A stretch of 64,000 nt of DNA from Alteripontixanthobacter sp. GTDB taxonomy: Bacteria; Pseudomonadota; Alphaproteobacteria; Sphingomonadales; Sphingomonadaceae. Shown piece after piece: positions 33,968-43,343 of the stretch. The notes below the pieces were generated by a model. The model had not been told where the DNA came from, did no database searches, and saw only the letters and a list, made by a program, of their open reading frames with translations. The stretch covers positions 2,408,968-2,472,967 of the forward strand of contig JBDVPM010000008.1 in assembly GCA_039968605.1 (NCBI GenBank), read 5' to 3'. Made by a program: the position numbers and the translations under genes. Position 1 is the stretch's first letter. Each line of letters begins with the position of its first letter.

Positions 33968-34401
33968 CGCCGCATCGCGGCTACGCAGCTGGCGCGGTCC
34001 ACGTCCAGGCCGTCGCTGGATCGGCGGGCATCGACATAGGTTGCGGTCGGCTGTGCGCCGGGGGTTAGCGGGTAGAGATAGACGTCCAGCACGCAGGCCT
34101 CACCCGCAAATTGCAGCTTGCGCACATCGCCTTCCACCACATTGAGCCGCGCTGCGCCAAACTGGCTTTGCAATGCGCTGGCGGTCTGGCCGATCACGCC
34201 TTCCAGTCCCGGTACGCTCATCACGCGCGGCGGGCGGAACGCGCCTGGCGGGGTGGTCGGCCTGACGGGGTTGGTGGGCGGTACGATCACCGGATTGCTG
34301 ACCGGCGCCGGTACATTTGTGCGCGGACCGGTACCGGCGCGCGGGGTTGTCGCACAGGCGGCGATCAGTGGAAGGACGAGCAAGGGGGCGAGGCGTTTCA
34401 T
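33964..34401 (-). CDS. Small predicted lipoprotein of unknown function
   Basis: A 145-residue protein with a lipobox signal (MKRLAPLLVLPLIAAC), a Pro/Thr/Val-rich linker (about residues 18-60) and a compact C-terminal domain with two Cys (GEACVLDVYLYPL and RASCVAAM) that could pair. The linker plus small globular domain suits an outer-membrane or periplasmic tether. I recognise no family. It is coupled to the EI24 gene upstream by ATGA. Confidence 0.75.
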   Translation of the reverse strand: MKRLAPLLVLPLIAACATTPRAGTGPRTNVPAPVSNPVIVPPTNPVRPTTPPGAFRPPRVMSVPGLEGVIGQTASALQSQFGAARLNVVEGDVRKLQFAGEACVLDVYLYPLTPGAQPTATYVDARRSSDGLDVDRASCVAAMRR

Positions 34402-35096
34402 GCAGTTGCGTTCTTATCCGCCAAACGCCGGCGATGCACCATATGTGTTGCGGTAGCCGCACCGATAATCGGGGCGAGCAGGTTGACGAAGGGTATCGCC
34501 ATCAGCGCTGCGATCGCTCCGCCGAGCAAGAAGCGCTGGCCCGCAGGCAGAGGCGGTGCGTCTTCGGGTGACGAGCGGTGCCGCAGCCACACCATGTCGT
34601 GCAATTCGCGCCCCAGCAGCCAAGCGTTGGCGGCCCAGAACACCAGCGCGGTGCCGATGCCGGTCACCAGCAGCACCAACGCCAGCGGCAGGACCAGCAA
34701 ATTGACCAGTACCGCCCGGGTCAACCCCTTCAGCGAGTTGCGCACATCTTCCCGAAAAGGCAGCGCGCGGGCGCTCTCTCGTGCCTGGGGGTAATGCTTC
34801 GCCTCCACCGCCAGAACGACTTCGTCGGCAAAAAATTGCAGCACCGCCAGCGCGATGATGCGGAACAACAACCAGCCCCCGATCACCAGCGCCAGCACAC
34901 CCAGCACCGCACCAATTTCCGCGCCATAGGGCACTTGCCATCCGGCGAAGGCCCAAGCCCCGGCTTGCCATACGCCGATCCCCAAGGCCGCGAGGGCGAC
35001 CAGCGTCACCGTGATGCTTTTCGCCAGCACTTTCAGGATCGCCGGATCGCCCAGCTGGCCTAGCGCGCGAATGAAAGATGCCATGAAGTTCGTCAT
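34398..35096 (-). CDS. EI24/CysZ-like inner-membrane protein
   Basis: A 232-residue polytopic protein with about four hydrophobic segments, matching the EI24 domain family that includes the sulfate permease CysZ. Typical features are the N-terminal amphipathic SFIRALGQLGDPAILKVL, the long paired helices, and RFLLGGAIAALMAIPFVNLLAPIIGAATATHMVH near the C-terminus. No sulfur assimilation gene is adjacent, so sulfate transport is not implied. Start could be 35096 or 35084. Confidence 0.83.
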   Translation of the reverse strand: MTNFMASFIRALGQLGDPAILKVLAKSITVTLVALAALGIGVWQAGAWAFAGWQVPYGAEIGAVLGVLALVIGGWLLFRIIALAVLQFFADEVVLAVEAKHYPQARESARALPFREDVRNSLKGLTRAVLVNLLVLPLALVLLVTGIGTALVFWAANAWLLGRELHDMVWLRHRSSPEDAPPLPAGQRFLLGGAIAALMAIPFVNLLAPIIGAATATHMVHRRRLADKNATA

Positions 35097-35218
35097 TTGC
35101 GCGGCTTGTCGGCATGGCGGGGGGCCAAGTCAATCGTCGCAGGGGCTTGCAAGGCTTGGCTTGGGCGCGCTGGCCCGCTAGGCGCGCGGCAAGATTCACA
35201 ATACCCCCGGGAAATTTC

Positions 35219-36229
35219 ATGTCCAAATTCCGTTACGACGTTATCGCCATCGGCAATGCCATCGTCGATGTCATGGCCCCCTGCGACGATAGTTTGATCG
35301 ACGAGCTGCAGCTGACCAAGGGCGGCATGACCCTGATCGATGCGGACGGCGCGCGCGATCTGTATGCGGCGATGGGCCCGGCCAAGGAAATCTCCGGCGG
35401 CTCGGCTGCCAACACGCTGGCCGGGCTGGCCGCGCTGGGTTCGCAATGCGCCTTTATCGGCCAGGTGGCGAGCGACCAGCTGGGCGAAGTGTTCAGCCAC
35501 GATATTCGCGCTGCCGGAATCGATTTCGATACGCCTGCGCGCCCCACCAGTGACAAAGAGGGCGAGCCGCCGACCGCCCGCTGCCTGATCTTCGTCACCC
35601 CCGATGGCGAGCGGACCATGAACACGTTTCTGGGCGCGAGCCAATTCCTGCCGGCCAAGGCGCTCGACCTGGATCTGATCGCCGACAGCGCGGTGCTCTA
35701 TCTCGAAGGCTATCTGTGGGATCCGGAAGAACCGCGCGCCGCCATGCGCAAGGCGATCTCCGCCGCGCGCGATGCCGGAACCAAGGTGGCGCTCACCCCG
35801 TCGGAAAGCTTCGTTATCGATATGCATGGCGATGATTTCCGCGCGCTGATCCACGAAGGGCAGATCGATATCCTGTTTGCCAATGAAGGCGAAATGGCGA
35901 CCTTGGTCGGCACCGACGATTTCGAAGACGGGCTGGGGCAACTGGCCGAACAGATTCCCGTGGTGGTGGTAACGCGCGGCGCAAATGGCGCGGTGGCCAT
36001 CGCCGGTGGCGAGCGTGCCGAAGTGCAGGCGCAGCCGATCGACGAGGTGGTCGATACGACCGGTGCGGGCGACCTGTTCGCCGCCGGCTTCCTGTCAGGC
36101 CACACCGCCGGCAAGAGCCTGCACGAATGCCTTAGCATGGGCGCGATCTGCGCTGCGGAGATTATCTCGCATTACGGTGCGCGCCCGGAAGCGGATCTGC
36201 GCGCGCTGGTCGATCAGAAGCTGGCCTGA
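35219..36229 (+). CDS. Adenosine kinase (PfkB family)
   Basis: A 336-residue PfkB-type sugar/nucleoside kinase in the adenosine kinase branch. It begins FRYDVIAIGNAIVDVMAP, has the GGSAANTLAGLAALG sugar-binding motif and the ATP/anion-hole motif DTTGAGDLFAAGFLSG containing the catalytic Asp. Adenosine salvage to AMP is the likely reaction; related enzymes phosphorylate other sugars. The ATG at 35219 is chosen because homologous sequence begins there. It is convergent with yaaA with four bases between stops. Confidence 0.88.
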   Translation: MSKFRYDVIAIGNAIVDVMAPCDDSLIDELQLTKGGMTLIDADGARDLYAAMGPAKEISGGSAANTLAGLAALGSQCAFIGQVASDQLGEVFSHDIRAAGIDFDTPARPTSDKEGEPPTARCLIFVTPDGERTMNTFLGASQFLPAKALDLDLIADSAVLYLEGYLWDPEEPRAAMRKAISAARDAGTKVALTPSESFVIDMHGDDFRALIHEGQIDILFANEGEMATLVGTDDFEDGLGQLAEQIPVVVVTRGANGAVAIAGGERAEVQAQPIDEVVDTTGAGDLFAAGFLSGHTAGKSLHECLSMGAICAAEIISHYGARPEADLRALVDQKLA

Positions 36230-36233
36230 AGAG

Positions 36234-37019
36234 TTACTTCTTGGTCGGCGGCTGCGGGCGGGTGAACACCAGTTCGCTCTCGCTCGAAGCCTTCGCGTCG
36301 TAGGTATAGCCCTGCGCGCCGAAGCCCTTGAGGTCTTCGGCGCGTTCGATCCGGTTTTCCATGATCCAGCGCGCCATCAGCCCGCGCGCGAATTTGACGT
36401 GATACATCAGGCTGCGCGCCTCTCCGTCCTTCACATTGAGGAAATTGGCGGTGATGGCCGGGGCGGGCAGTGCATCCGTATCCACCGCTCCGAAATATTC
36501 GTTGGAGGCGAGGTTGACGATGGTCCGGTCGTCATGCGCTGACAAATCATCCGCCAGCATCTCGCCGATTCGGCTGCCCCAGAAATCATACAGCGACTTT
36601 CCGCGAGGATTGGCCATCCTGGTGCCCATTTCCAGCCGGTAGGGCTGGATCGCATCCATCGGGCGCAGCAATCCGTAAAGGCCCGAAAGGATGCGCAGGT
36701 GATCCTGTGCGTAGGCCAACGTTTCCTCGCCCATGGTGCCCGCATCCAGCCCCCAATAGACATCGCCATCGAATGTCAGGCCGGCAGGCTTGGCCGAATT
36801 GCTGCGAGCGTCCAGGTCGAAGACCTTGAACCGCTGCGCGTTGAGCTCGGCAAGCTTGTCCGAAATCCGCATCAATCGTTTAAGATCCGCTGCCGATTGC
36901 TGCTTGGCAACCGTCGCAATGGCGCGGGTATCTTCGGCAAGACGCGGCTGGGTGATCTTTTGCTCGCGTTGGACCGGGTCGAAGTTCAGCTTCTTGGCAG
37001 GGGAGAGGAGGGTAATCAT
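36234..37019 (-). CDS. yaaA: Peroxide stress protein YaaA (DUF328)
   Basis: A 261-residue YaaA-family protein. It starts [15 protein letters not shown] and has [50 protein letters not shown] and SNEYFGAVD typical of the family. In E. coli YaaA limits free iron during peroxide stress; a DNA-binding fold has been reported. Its ATG overlaps the stop of purD by ATGA, so it is made from the purD transcript. Confidence 0.94.
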   Translation of the reverse strand: MITLLSPAKKLNFDPVQREQKITQPRLAEDTRAIATVAKQQSAADLKRLMRISDKLAELNAQRFKVFDLDARSNSAKPAGLTFDGDVYWGLDAGTMGEETLAYAQDHLRILSGLYGLLRPMDAIQPYRLEMGTRMANPRGKSLYDFWGSRIGEMLADDLSAHDDRTIVNLASNEYFGAVDTDALPAPAITANFLNVKDGEARSLMYHVKFARGLMARWIMENRIERAEDLKGFGAQGYTYDAKASSESELVFTRPQPPTKK

Positions 37020-38341
37020 CGGTCGGGCTGTGTTCCTTTGATTTCTTGTGCCTCCCGCTCCACTTCACGCCAGCCGATGTCGCGGCGGCAGAAGCCGGTG
37101 GGAAAGGCGATGGCATCCACCGCCTGGTATGCGGCGCGCTGCGCCTGGGTAACATTGGTGCCGGTTGCGGTGACATTCAGGACCCGGCCTCCATTCACGA
37201 TCAACCTGCCGCCATCGCGGCTGGTTCCGGCGTGGAAGACCTTTGCGCCATTGTCTTCCGCCTCGCCCGCAAATGGGCCCAGATCGATTTCGCCGCCCTT
37301 GTCCGGCGTGCCGGGATAGCCATTGGCTGCCATCACTACGGTCAGTGCGGTGTCGTCGGAAAATTCCGCCTCGCCACATCGTGCCAGCCGCCCCTCGGCG
37401 CAGGCGAGCATGATCTCGCCCAGATCGCCCTGCAGCCGCATCATCAGCACCTGGCATTCGGGATCGCCGAATCGGGCATTATATTCGATCAGCCTGGGAC
37501 CGCTTTCGGTCAGCATCAGTCCGGCATAGAGCACGCCGGAATAGGGAGTTCCTTCCGCGCGCAGCGTATCGACGGTCGGCTGGACGATCCGCTCCATCAC
37601 CTCGCGCTGCAGGGCATCGGTCAGCACGGGGGCGGGGGAATATGCGCCCATGCCGCCGGTATTGGGGCCACTGTCGCCCTCGCCAACGCGCTTGTGATCC
37701 TGCGCGGTGCCGAACGGGATCACGGCCTCGCCATCGGTGAGCGCGAAGAAGCTGGCTTCCTCGCCGCTCATGAACTCCTCGATCACTACCTCTGCACCCG
37801 CCGCGCCGAACTGGCCGCCAAACATGTCGGCCAGCGCGGTTTCGGCATCCGTGCGGGTTTCGGCAATTACCACGCCCTTGCCTGCGGCCAACCCGTCGGC
37901 CTTCAGCACATAGGGCGCTTCGAAGCGCTCCAGCGCGGCCAGCGCTTCTTCCAGCGACCGCGTATGGGCATAGCCTGCAGTGGGAATGTCGGCGCGGTCG
38001 CACAGCGCCTTGGTGAAGCCCTTGCTGCCTTCCAGCTGCGCGGCCGCCTTGTCCGGACCGAACACCGAGAGCCCGGCCGCACGCAAGGCATCGCCCAGCC
38101 CGTCCACCAGCGGCGCCTCGGGGCCGATTACCACCAGGGCGACGGAGTTTCCCGCGCAAAACGCCTCCACCGCGCCGTGATCGGTCACATCCAGCGTGAC
38201 GCATTGCGCATGGGCGGCAATACCGGGGTTGCCGGGCGCGGCGAAGAACCTATCATCGGGCCCGGCAAGCAGGCTCGACTGGGCCAGCTTCCATGCCAGC
38301 GCATGTTCGCGCCCGCCCGATCCCAGCAGAAGGATATTCAT
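37016..38341 (-). CDS. purD: Phosphoribosylamine-glycine ligase
   Basis: A 441-residue ATP-grasp enzyme that joins glycine to phosphoribosylamine in purine synthesis. It begins [20 protein letters not shown] and has [32 protein letters not shown], the [13 protein letters not shown] region and [11 protein letters not shown]. The ATG at 38341 sits on a CATG tetramer shared with the start of divergent xseA. The upstream minus-strand sequence GGGAAG lies close before the start. yaaA follows in the same operon. Confidence 0.95.
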   Translation of the reverse strand: MNILLLGSGGREHALAWKLAQSSLLAGPDDRFFAAPGNPGIAAHAQCVTLDVTDHGAVEAFCAGNSVALVVIGPEAPLVDGLGDALRAAGLSVFGPDKAAAQLEGSKGFTKALCDRADIPTAGYAHTRSLEEALAALERFEAPYVLKADGLAAGKGVVIAETRTDAETALADMFGGQFGAAGAEVVIEEFMSGEEASFFALTDGEAVIPFGTAQDHKRVGEGDSGPNTGGMGAYSPAPVLTDALQREVMERIVQPTVDTLRAEGTPYSGVLYAGLMLTESGPRLIEYNARFGDPECQVLMMRLQGDLGEIMLACAEGRLARCGEAEFSDDTALTVVMAANGYPGTPDKGGEIDLGPFAGEAEDNGAKVFHAGTSRDGGRLIVNGGRVLNVTATGTNVTQAQRAAYQAVDAIAFPTGFCRRDIGWREVEREAQEIKGTQPDR

Positions 38342-39815
38342 GGCTTCCCGCACTCCGAATGACGACGAATCTGGAGGCTTGCTAGCGAGCAGCAAGGCGG
38401 GCGACAACGCTCAGCCGCTCACGATCACCGAGATTTCGCGCGCTTTGAAGCGCACGGTGGAGGACCGTTTCGGTTTCGTGCGGCTGCGCGGGGAATTGTC
38501 GGGAGTGAAACGCGCCGCCTCCGGCCATCTCTACACCACGCTGAAAGACGAGAATGCCTGTATCGACGGGGTGATGTGGCGCGGCAATTCCGCATCGCTC
38601 AGTTTTCAGCCCGAGGACGGTTTGGAGGTGATCGCGAGCGGCAAGCTGACCACCTATGCGGGCCGGTCGAAATACCAGATCGTGATCGAGCGGCTGGAGC
38701 TGGCGGGCGAGGGCGCATTGCTGGCGCTGCTGGAAAAGACCAAGGCGCGGCTGGATGCGGAAGGGCTGTTCGCGCCCGAGGCGAAGCGCGCCATCCCCTT
38801 TCTGCCGCGCACCATCGGCGTAGTGACGTCACCCACCGGCGCGGTGATTCGCGATATTCTGCACCGGCTGGCGGATCGGTTTCCCAGCCATGTGCTGGTC
38901 TGGCCGGTGATCGTCCAGGGCACCGGTGCGGCGGAACAGGTGGCTGCGGCGGTGCGAGGGTTCTCGGCAATCGAGGCGGGCGGCTCGGTACCGCGGCCCG
39001 ACGTGGTGATCGTGGCGCGCGGCGGCGGATCGATCGAGGATTTGTGGAGCTTCAACGAAGAAACGGTCGTTCGCGCCATCGCCGATTGCTCGATCCCCGT
39101 CATCAGCGCGGTGGGGCATGAAACCGACACGACATTGGCCGATTATGCGGCGGACAGGCGCGCCCCCACCCCCACTGCGGCGGCGGAAATGGCGGTGCCG
39201 GTGCGGGCCGATTTGCGCGCCGCGCTGGAGGATTTCGCGCATCGCAAACGCCGCGCGATCGCTCGGCCGGTTGCGCTTGGGCGCGAGCGGCTGGCCGCCC
39301 GTGCCGAGCGCCTGCCCGCGCCCGATACGCTGCTTCATCCCTATGCCCAGCGGCTTGACGACCTGTCCGAACGCCTGCGCCGGGGGTTGAAGGACCGCGC
39401 CGCCAGGGCGCGCGAACTGCTGCAGCACGACAAGGTCCGCCTGACCCGGCAAACGCTCGATTTTCGTCTGTCGCGTGCGAAGCAACAGTTGAACGGCGCG
39501 CGGCTCGTACCCGCACTGCTCAACCGGCCTATGGCGGAACGACGCGAGCGGCTGGTGGCGCTGCACCGGGTTATGAAATCGCTCGATCCCGACAATGTGC
39601 TGGAGCGCGGCTATGCCAAAATTACCGCGCGCGATGGCCGGATCGTCACTACGATGGCGGCTGCCGGGCGCGAAACTGCGCTCGATCTGACATTTGCCGA
39701 CGGAACGATGGGCGTTGTGCCCGAAGGCGCGGCACCGTTGCCGCCGCCCGCAAAACCCAAAAGAAAACCGCGCCCGGTTGAAACCTCCGCCCGGCAAGAC
39801 GATTTGTTCGGGTAA
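38340..39815 (+). CDS. xseA: Exodeoxyribonuclease VII large subunit
   Basis: A 491-residue XseA. The OB-fold domain is at about residues 30-130 ([35 protein letters not shown]), the catalytic domain at about 130-350 ([51 protein letters not shown]) and the coiled coil after that. It degrades single-stranded DNA together with XseB, which is not in the window. AAGGA at 38331-38335 fixes the ATG at 38340, which overlaps the purD start on the other strand. The C-terminal tail is Pro/Lys/Arg-rich. Confidence 0.95.
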   Translation: MASRTPNDDESGGLLASSKAGDNAQPLTITEISRALKRTVEDRFGFVRLRGELSGVKRAASGHLYTTLKDENACIDGVMWRGNSASLSFQPEDGLEVIASGKLTTYAGRSKYQIVIERLELAGEGALLALLEKTKARLDAEGLFAPEAKRAIPFLPRTIGVVTSPTGAVIRDILHRLADRFPSHVLVWPVIVQGTGAAEQVAAAVRGFSAIEAGGSVPRPDVVIVARGGGSIEDLWSFNEETVVRAIADCSIPVISAVGHETDTTLADYAADRRAPTPTAAAEMAVPVRADLRAALEDFAHRKRRAIARPVALGRERLAARAERLPAPDTLLHPYAQRLDDLSERLRRGLKDRAARARELLQHDKVRLTRQTLDFRLSRAKQQLNGARLVPALLNRPMAERRERLVALHRVMKSLDPDNVLERGYAKITARDGRIVTTMAAAGRETALDLTFADGTMGVVPEGAAPLPPPAKPKRKPRPVETSARQDDLFG

Positions 39816-39851
39816 GTCCCGCTTGTTCAGCCCCCTGATAAGGCACACCGC

Positions 39852-40094
39852 ATGTTGATGAATTCCTCCAAAGACCCCGCCATCCTGCAATATGGCCCCA
39901 ATGGTTTTCGCGTGATGCGGCCCGGCCCATACGTGCTGTGCGCGGTGACCGGCGAACAGGTTCCGCTGGAAGAGCTGCGCTATTGGAGTGTCGAGCACCA
40001 GGAACCCTATGGCAGCTGCGAGGCGGCGACTCGCCGTTTAACTCAGATCGGTACGGGCAGCGGGGCGGCGGGTTCGGCCGAGAGAGAAGTATGA
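39852..40094 (+). CDS. DUF2093 protein
   Basis: An 80-residue protein of the DUF2093 family, an uncharacterised alphaproteobacterial group. The conserved part is ILQYGPNGFRVMRPGPYVLCAVTGEQVPLEELRYWSVEHQEPYGSC, with two Cys that might bind metal. Its stop overlaps the ATG of the M23 peptidase gene as ATGA. It is 36 bases downstream of xseA. Function unknown. Confidence 0.85.
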   Translation: MLMNSSKDPAILQYGPNGFRVMRPGPYVLCAVTGEQVPLEELRYWSVEHQEPYGSCEAATRRLTQIGTGSGAAGSAEREV

Positions 40095-41053
40095 GAATGA
40101 TTTTCGCGGCGCGCCTGGTGCCGGTATTCGGGGCGATTGCCGCCATCGCCGCCTGCAGCACGGCCGGGGAAGACGAGAGCGCGGATCGCAGCGCTGCCGC
40201 TCAGGCCGAAGTCGTCCAGCCGGTGGTCCAGGCTCCGCCGCCACCGCCCGCACCTGCTCCCACTCCCACGGCAACGCCCGAACCGGTCGGCCCGAGCACT
40301 TTCGTGTTCGATGGCGAGACGACCCAGGGCGGCTTTATCAGAGGGCAGGCCCCCGCGGGTACACGCTCCGCCCGGCTTGGCGATACGCCGCTGGTGCTGG
40401 ATGACCAGGGCCGCTTCTTCGCCGCGTTCGACCGCGATTCGGGCACGAACGTTGCGCTGGTCGCGCAATTGGAGGATGGCCGACGGATCGAGAGCCCGAT
40501 AGCCGTCAGCCCGCGCGACTGGAATATCGAGCGGGTCAACGTCGCGCGACGCGCCGGGGGTGCAAGCGAGAGCTTCATGCGCCGCCGCCGCCCCGAGCTT
40601 GCCCAGATCAACGCGGCGCGCCAGGTCGATGCCGATTCGGATGGCTGGCGACAGGATTTCATCTGGCCGGTTAAGGGGCGGATTTCCGGCCGGTTCGGCT
40701 CGCAGCGTATCTATCGCGGCGATCCCGGCAGCTATCATTCGGGCATGGATATCGCGACCGGCGAAAGCGGCACGCCGTTCGTCGCGCCTGCCGATGGAGT
40801 GGTGACGCTGGCGACGACGCGGCCTTTCAGCCTGGAAGGATACCTGCTGATCATCGATCACGGCAATGGGCTGAACAGTGCCTTCCTCCACGCCTCCAAA
40901 CTGGCTGTGAGCGAAGGCGATACGGTCAGGCAGGGCCAGTATATCGGCAATATCGGATCGAGCGGACGCGCCACCGGGCCGCATCTCCACTGGGGCTTGA
41001 AATGGCGCAGCGCGCGGCTCGATCCGCTGCTGTTCACCGGGCCAATGCGCTGA
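40091..41053 (+). CDS. M23-family peptidoglycan endopeptidase, predicted lipoprotein
   Basis: A 320-residue protein with a lipoprotein-type signal (MRMIFAARLVPVFGAIAAIAAC), a Pro/Ala-rich linker, a beta-rich middle domain and a C-terminal LytM/M23 domain (about residues 195-315). The zinc site is complete: SYHSGMD (His and Asp), then GPHLHWG (HxH). It should cut peptidoglycan cross-bridges in the periplasm. This contrasts with the EnvC-like protein at 57078, whose M23 site is dead. Coupled to the DUF2093 gene. Confidence 0.92.
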   Translation: MRMIFAARLVPVFGAIAAIAACSTAGEDESADRSAAAQAEVVQPVVQAPPPPPAPAPTPTATPEPVGPSTFVFDGETTQGGFIRGQAPAGTRSARLGDTPLVLDDQGRFFAAFDRDSGTNVALVAQLEDGRRIESPIAVSPRDWNIERVNVARRAGGASESFMRRRRPELAQINAARQVDADSDGWRQDFIWPVKGRISGRFGSQRIYRGDPGSYHSGMDIATGESGTPFVAPADGVVTLATTRPFSLEGYLLIIDHGNGLNSAFLHASKLAVSEGDTVRQGQYIGNIGSSGRATGPHLHWGLKWRSARLDPLLFTGPMR

Positions 41054-41072
41054 CGCAGCGGAGTTCGGCGCG

Positions 41073-42044
41073 GTGAAAATCGTCCGCCTGACCCTGCTGG
41101 CAGTCATCGCGATCGGCCTGGCACCGGGCACATGGCTGCGCAGCGCGCCGCAGCCGCGCAATTACAGCGACCGAATTACCTTTCGCCCGCTCGATATCCA
41201 GCCGCAGGTCCTCGGCGCCTTGCGGCTGGAGAGCGGGTGGGAGCTTGTCAGCCGGCATCCGCAATTCGGCTCCTATTCCGCGCTGGTGTCGCTCGGCGAC
41301 GATACGCTTCTGGTGGGCAGCGACCGGGGGCGGCTGATGCGCTTTGCCCCGCCCGGTGCATCGGTGCCGGCGGTGCGCTTCCTCGGCCGGCGCGGCGAGG
41401 AGACCGAGCCGAAGGAATATCGCGACCTCGAATCGCTTACCCGCGATCCGCGATCCGGCACGATCTGGGCGGGTTACGAGGCCAGCAATTCCGTCGCGCG
41501 TCTTGGCGGGAACTTCACTGAAAGCGCGCGCATCCGGCCCAACGCGATGCAGGAATGGTCGAGCAATTCGGGCGCGGAAACGCTGCTTCGGCTGGACGAC
41601 GGACGGTTCCTGATTATCGCCGAGGGGCGGCTGGGCGAGGGGGATGGTACGCTGCCCGCATTGCTGTTTCCGGGCGACCCGCTGCTTGGCAGCGAGCCTG
41701 CGCATATGACCTTCGTTCCGCCCGAAGGATTTCGCCCGGTCGATGCCGTGCAATTGCCCGATGGCCGCGTGCTGGTGCTGGTGCGCAAGGTGGTCTGGGG
41801 GCTGCCGCCCCGATTCGAAAATGCGCTGGTGCTGCTCGAGCGAATCGGTGAGCGGGCGGAGGGGGAGCTGCGGGGCGATATTGTCGCTCGAATCGCGCAT
41901 CCCTTGCCGACCGACAATTTCGAAGGACTGGCAGCGGTTCATCAGCCGGACGGCGGCACCGATTTGTGGCTGATATCGGACGATAATGACAGCATGTTCC
42001 AGCGCACCCTGCTGCTGAAACTGTCCCTGCCTGCGGATTTCTGA
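41073..42044 (+). CDS. Phytase/esterase-like beta-propeller protein
   Basis: A 323-residue exported protein of the 'esterase-like activity of phytase' family, a beta-propeller group. It has a short hydrophobic N-terminus (MKIVRLTLLAVIAIGLAPG), HPQFGSYSALVSLGDDTLLVGSDRG, YRDLESLTRDPRSGTIWAGYE and a late NFEGLAAVHQPDGGTDLWLISDDN. Activity of the family is poorly established. The start is a GTG with GCGGAG upstream. The gene lies 19 bases after the M23 peptidase gene and faces the convergent rpmB terminator. Confidence 0.8.
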   Translation: MKIVRLTLLAVIAIGLAPGTWLRSAPQPRNYSDRITFRPLDIQPQVLGALRLESGWELVSRHPQFGSYSALVSLGDDTLLVGSDRGRLMRFAPPGASVPAVRFLGRRGEETEPKEYRDLESLTRDPRSGTIWAGYEASNSVARLGGNFTESARIRPNAMQEWSSNSGAETLLRLDDGRFLIIAEGRLGEGDGTLPALLFPGDPLLGSEPAHMTFVPPEGFRPVDAVQLPDGRVLVLVRKVVWGLPPRFENALVLLERIGERAEGELRGDIVARIAHPLPTDNFEGLAAVHQPDGGTDLWLISDDNDSMFQRTLLLKLSLPADF

Positions 42045-42048
42045 CACG

Positions 42049-42081
42049 AAAAAGGGCGCGCCGGATGATCCCGCGCGCCCT
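42049..42081 (-). terminator. Rho-independent terminator of rpmB
   Basis: A 9-bp perfect stem (AGGGCGCGC at 42053-42061 and GCGCGCCCT at 42073-42081) with an 11-base loop; read leftward it is followed by five T. It lies about 40 bases past the rpmB stop. The rightward side has no T-run. Confidence 0.9.
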
Positions 42082-42123
42082 GAAATCCGTAAGCCGGCCC
42101 GAAACGGGCGCAGCTTGAAACCG

Positions 42124-42414
42124 TCAGGCTGCTTCGGTTTGCGCTTTTTTCAGCGCGCGCTTCACTTTCAGCGCACCCGCCGACAGCTTGTCGTCCTTGG
42201 TCTTCAACAACCAATTATCCAGCCCGCCATTATGCTCGACCGAGCGCAGGCCCGCCGTGCTCACGCGGAACTTGAAACCGCGATCGAGCTTCTCGCTCAG
42301 CAGCGTGACGTGCTGCAGATTGGGCAGGAAAACCCGCTTGGTACGGTTGTTGGCGTGGCTGACATTGTTGCCGGTCATGCGGCCCTTGCCAGTCAATTCG
42401 CAGATGCGCGACAT
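42124..42414 (-). CDS. rpmB: 50S ribosomal protein L28
   Basis: A 96-residue L28 in its long alphaproteobacterial form: [27 protein letters not shown], then [37 protein letters not shown] and a Lys/Ala-rich tail. It is monocistronic, with a good promoter about 70-100 bases upstream and a strong terminator downstream. The zinc-ribbon cysteines of some L28 proteins are absent, only one Cys being present. Confidence 0.97.
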   Translation of the reverse strand: MSRICELTGKGRMTGNNVSHANNRTKRVFLPNLQHVTLLSEKLDRGFKFRVSTAGLRSVEHNGGLDNWLLKTKDDKLSAGALKVKRALKKAQTEAA

Positions 42415-42483
42415 GGAACTTCTCTCGTCTGAGTGAATTTGAAGATCACGGGCGAGCCATTCGGCCTGCCCGGTAAAGCGGCG

Positions 42484-42512
42484 CGCATAGCGGTGACGGG
42501 AGATTGCGTCAA
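42484..42512 (-). promoter_or_regulatory. Promoter of rpmB
   Basis: Read leftward, TTGACG (42512-42507), exactly 17 bases, then TATGCG (42489-42484). Both hexamers and spacing fit a housekeeping sigma promoter. The leader before the rpmB ATG would be about 60 bases. Confidence 0.65.
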
Positions 42513-42584
42513 CACATGTCGGCCGATTGCAAATGTATCGCAGGGCGCTTATTCCGCCCGGCGGTAATAATGAAGGATACCAAT

Positions 42585-42839
42585 ATGAAGAAGTTCGTTT
42601 CCGCTATCGCTGCCACCGGCTTTGCGCTGTCGCTCGCTGCTTGCGATGTCGATCAGACCGAAGAAGGCGATATGCCCGAAGTCAGCGTCGAAGGCGGCAA
42701 CCTGCCCGAATATGACGTCGATGCACCCGAAGTGGACGTCGATACCGGCACCACCACCGTCGAAGTACCGACCGTCGATGTCGACGTGACCGGCGCGGAC
42801 GACGCCGAAGGCGAGCCCGTCACCGGCGACGAAGAGTAA
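42585..42839 (+). CDS. Small acidic lipoprotein with VDV repeats
   Basis: An 84-residue protein with a lipoprotein signal ([20 protein letters not shown]) followed by about 64 strongly acidic residues. The mature chain repeats short Val/Asp/Glu units ([30 protein letters not shown]) and has no aromatic core, so it is probably disordered or a short beta repeat. AAGGA precedes the ATG at 42585. Possible roles include cation binding or surface charge; none is shown. A tadA gene follows 24 bases later. Confidence 0.78.
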   Translation: MKKFVSAIAATGFALSLAACDVDQTEEGDMPEVSVEGGNLPEYDVDAPEVDVDTGTTTVEVPTVDVDVTGADDAEGEPVTGDEE

Positions 42840-42863
42840 GACCATACAGGCAGCCGGGCGGTG

Positions 42864-43334
42864 ATGGCCGATCAAGCGATCCCGCCCGGCTTCCGTTCTC
42901 CTTACATGGCCCGCGCGCTGGAACTGGCGCGCGGCGCGGCCGATTCGGGCGAGGTCCCGGTCGGTGCGGTGATCGTGCATGATGGCGCAATTATCGCGGA
43001 GGGTGCCAATCGCCCGCGCGGCGAATGCGACCCCACAGCCCATGCCGAAATCATGGCAATTCGCGCAGCGGCCCGGACCTTGGGCAGCGAGCGACTGACC
43101 GAATGCGACCTGTGGGTCACGCTGGAGCCCTGCGCCATGTGCGCCGGAGCGATCGCCCATGCGCGCATAGCCCGGCTCTATTACGGCGCTGCCGACCCCA
43201 AGGGCGGCGCGGTTGAACATGGGGCGAGAGTATTTGCCCAGCCCCAGACGCTCCATCGGCCCGAAATCTATTCCGGATTGCAAGAGGCCGAAGCCGCACA
43301 ATTGCTTCGCGGATTTTTCCGCGAGCGGCGGTAA
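42864..43334 (+). CDS. tadA: tRNA-specific adenosine deaminase
   Basis: A 156-residue TadA that deaminates A34 of tRNA-Arg to inosine. The zinc/catalytic site is intact: HAEIMAIRAA (His and catalytic Glu) and LEPCAMCAGAI (two Cys). KGGAVEHGARVF and the C-terminal amphipathic helix are present. The ATG at 42864 is preferred to an adjacent GTG. The gene is convergent with the RNase T2 gene, with nine bases between. Confidence 0.95.
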   Translation: MADQAIPPGFRSPYMARALELARGAADSGEVPVGAVIVHDGAIIAEGANRPRGECDPTAHAEIMAIRAAARTLGSERLTECDLWVTLEPCAMCAGAIAHARIARLYYGAADPKGGAVEHGARVFAQPQTLHRPEIYSGLQEAEAAQLLRGFFRERR

Positions 43335-43343
43335 TCTGCGGCT

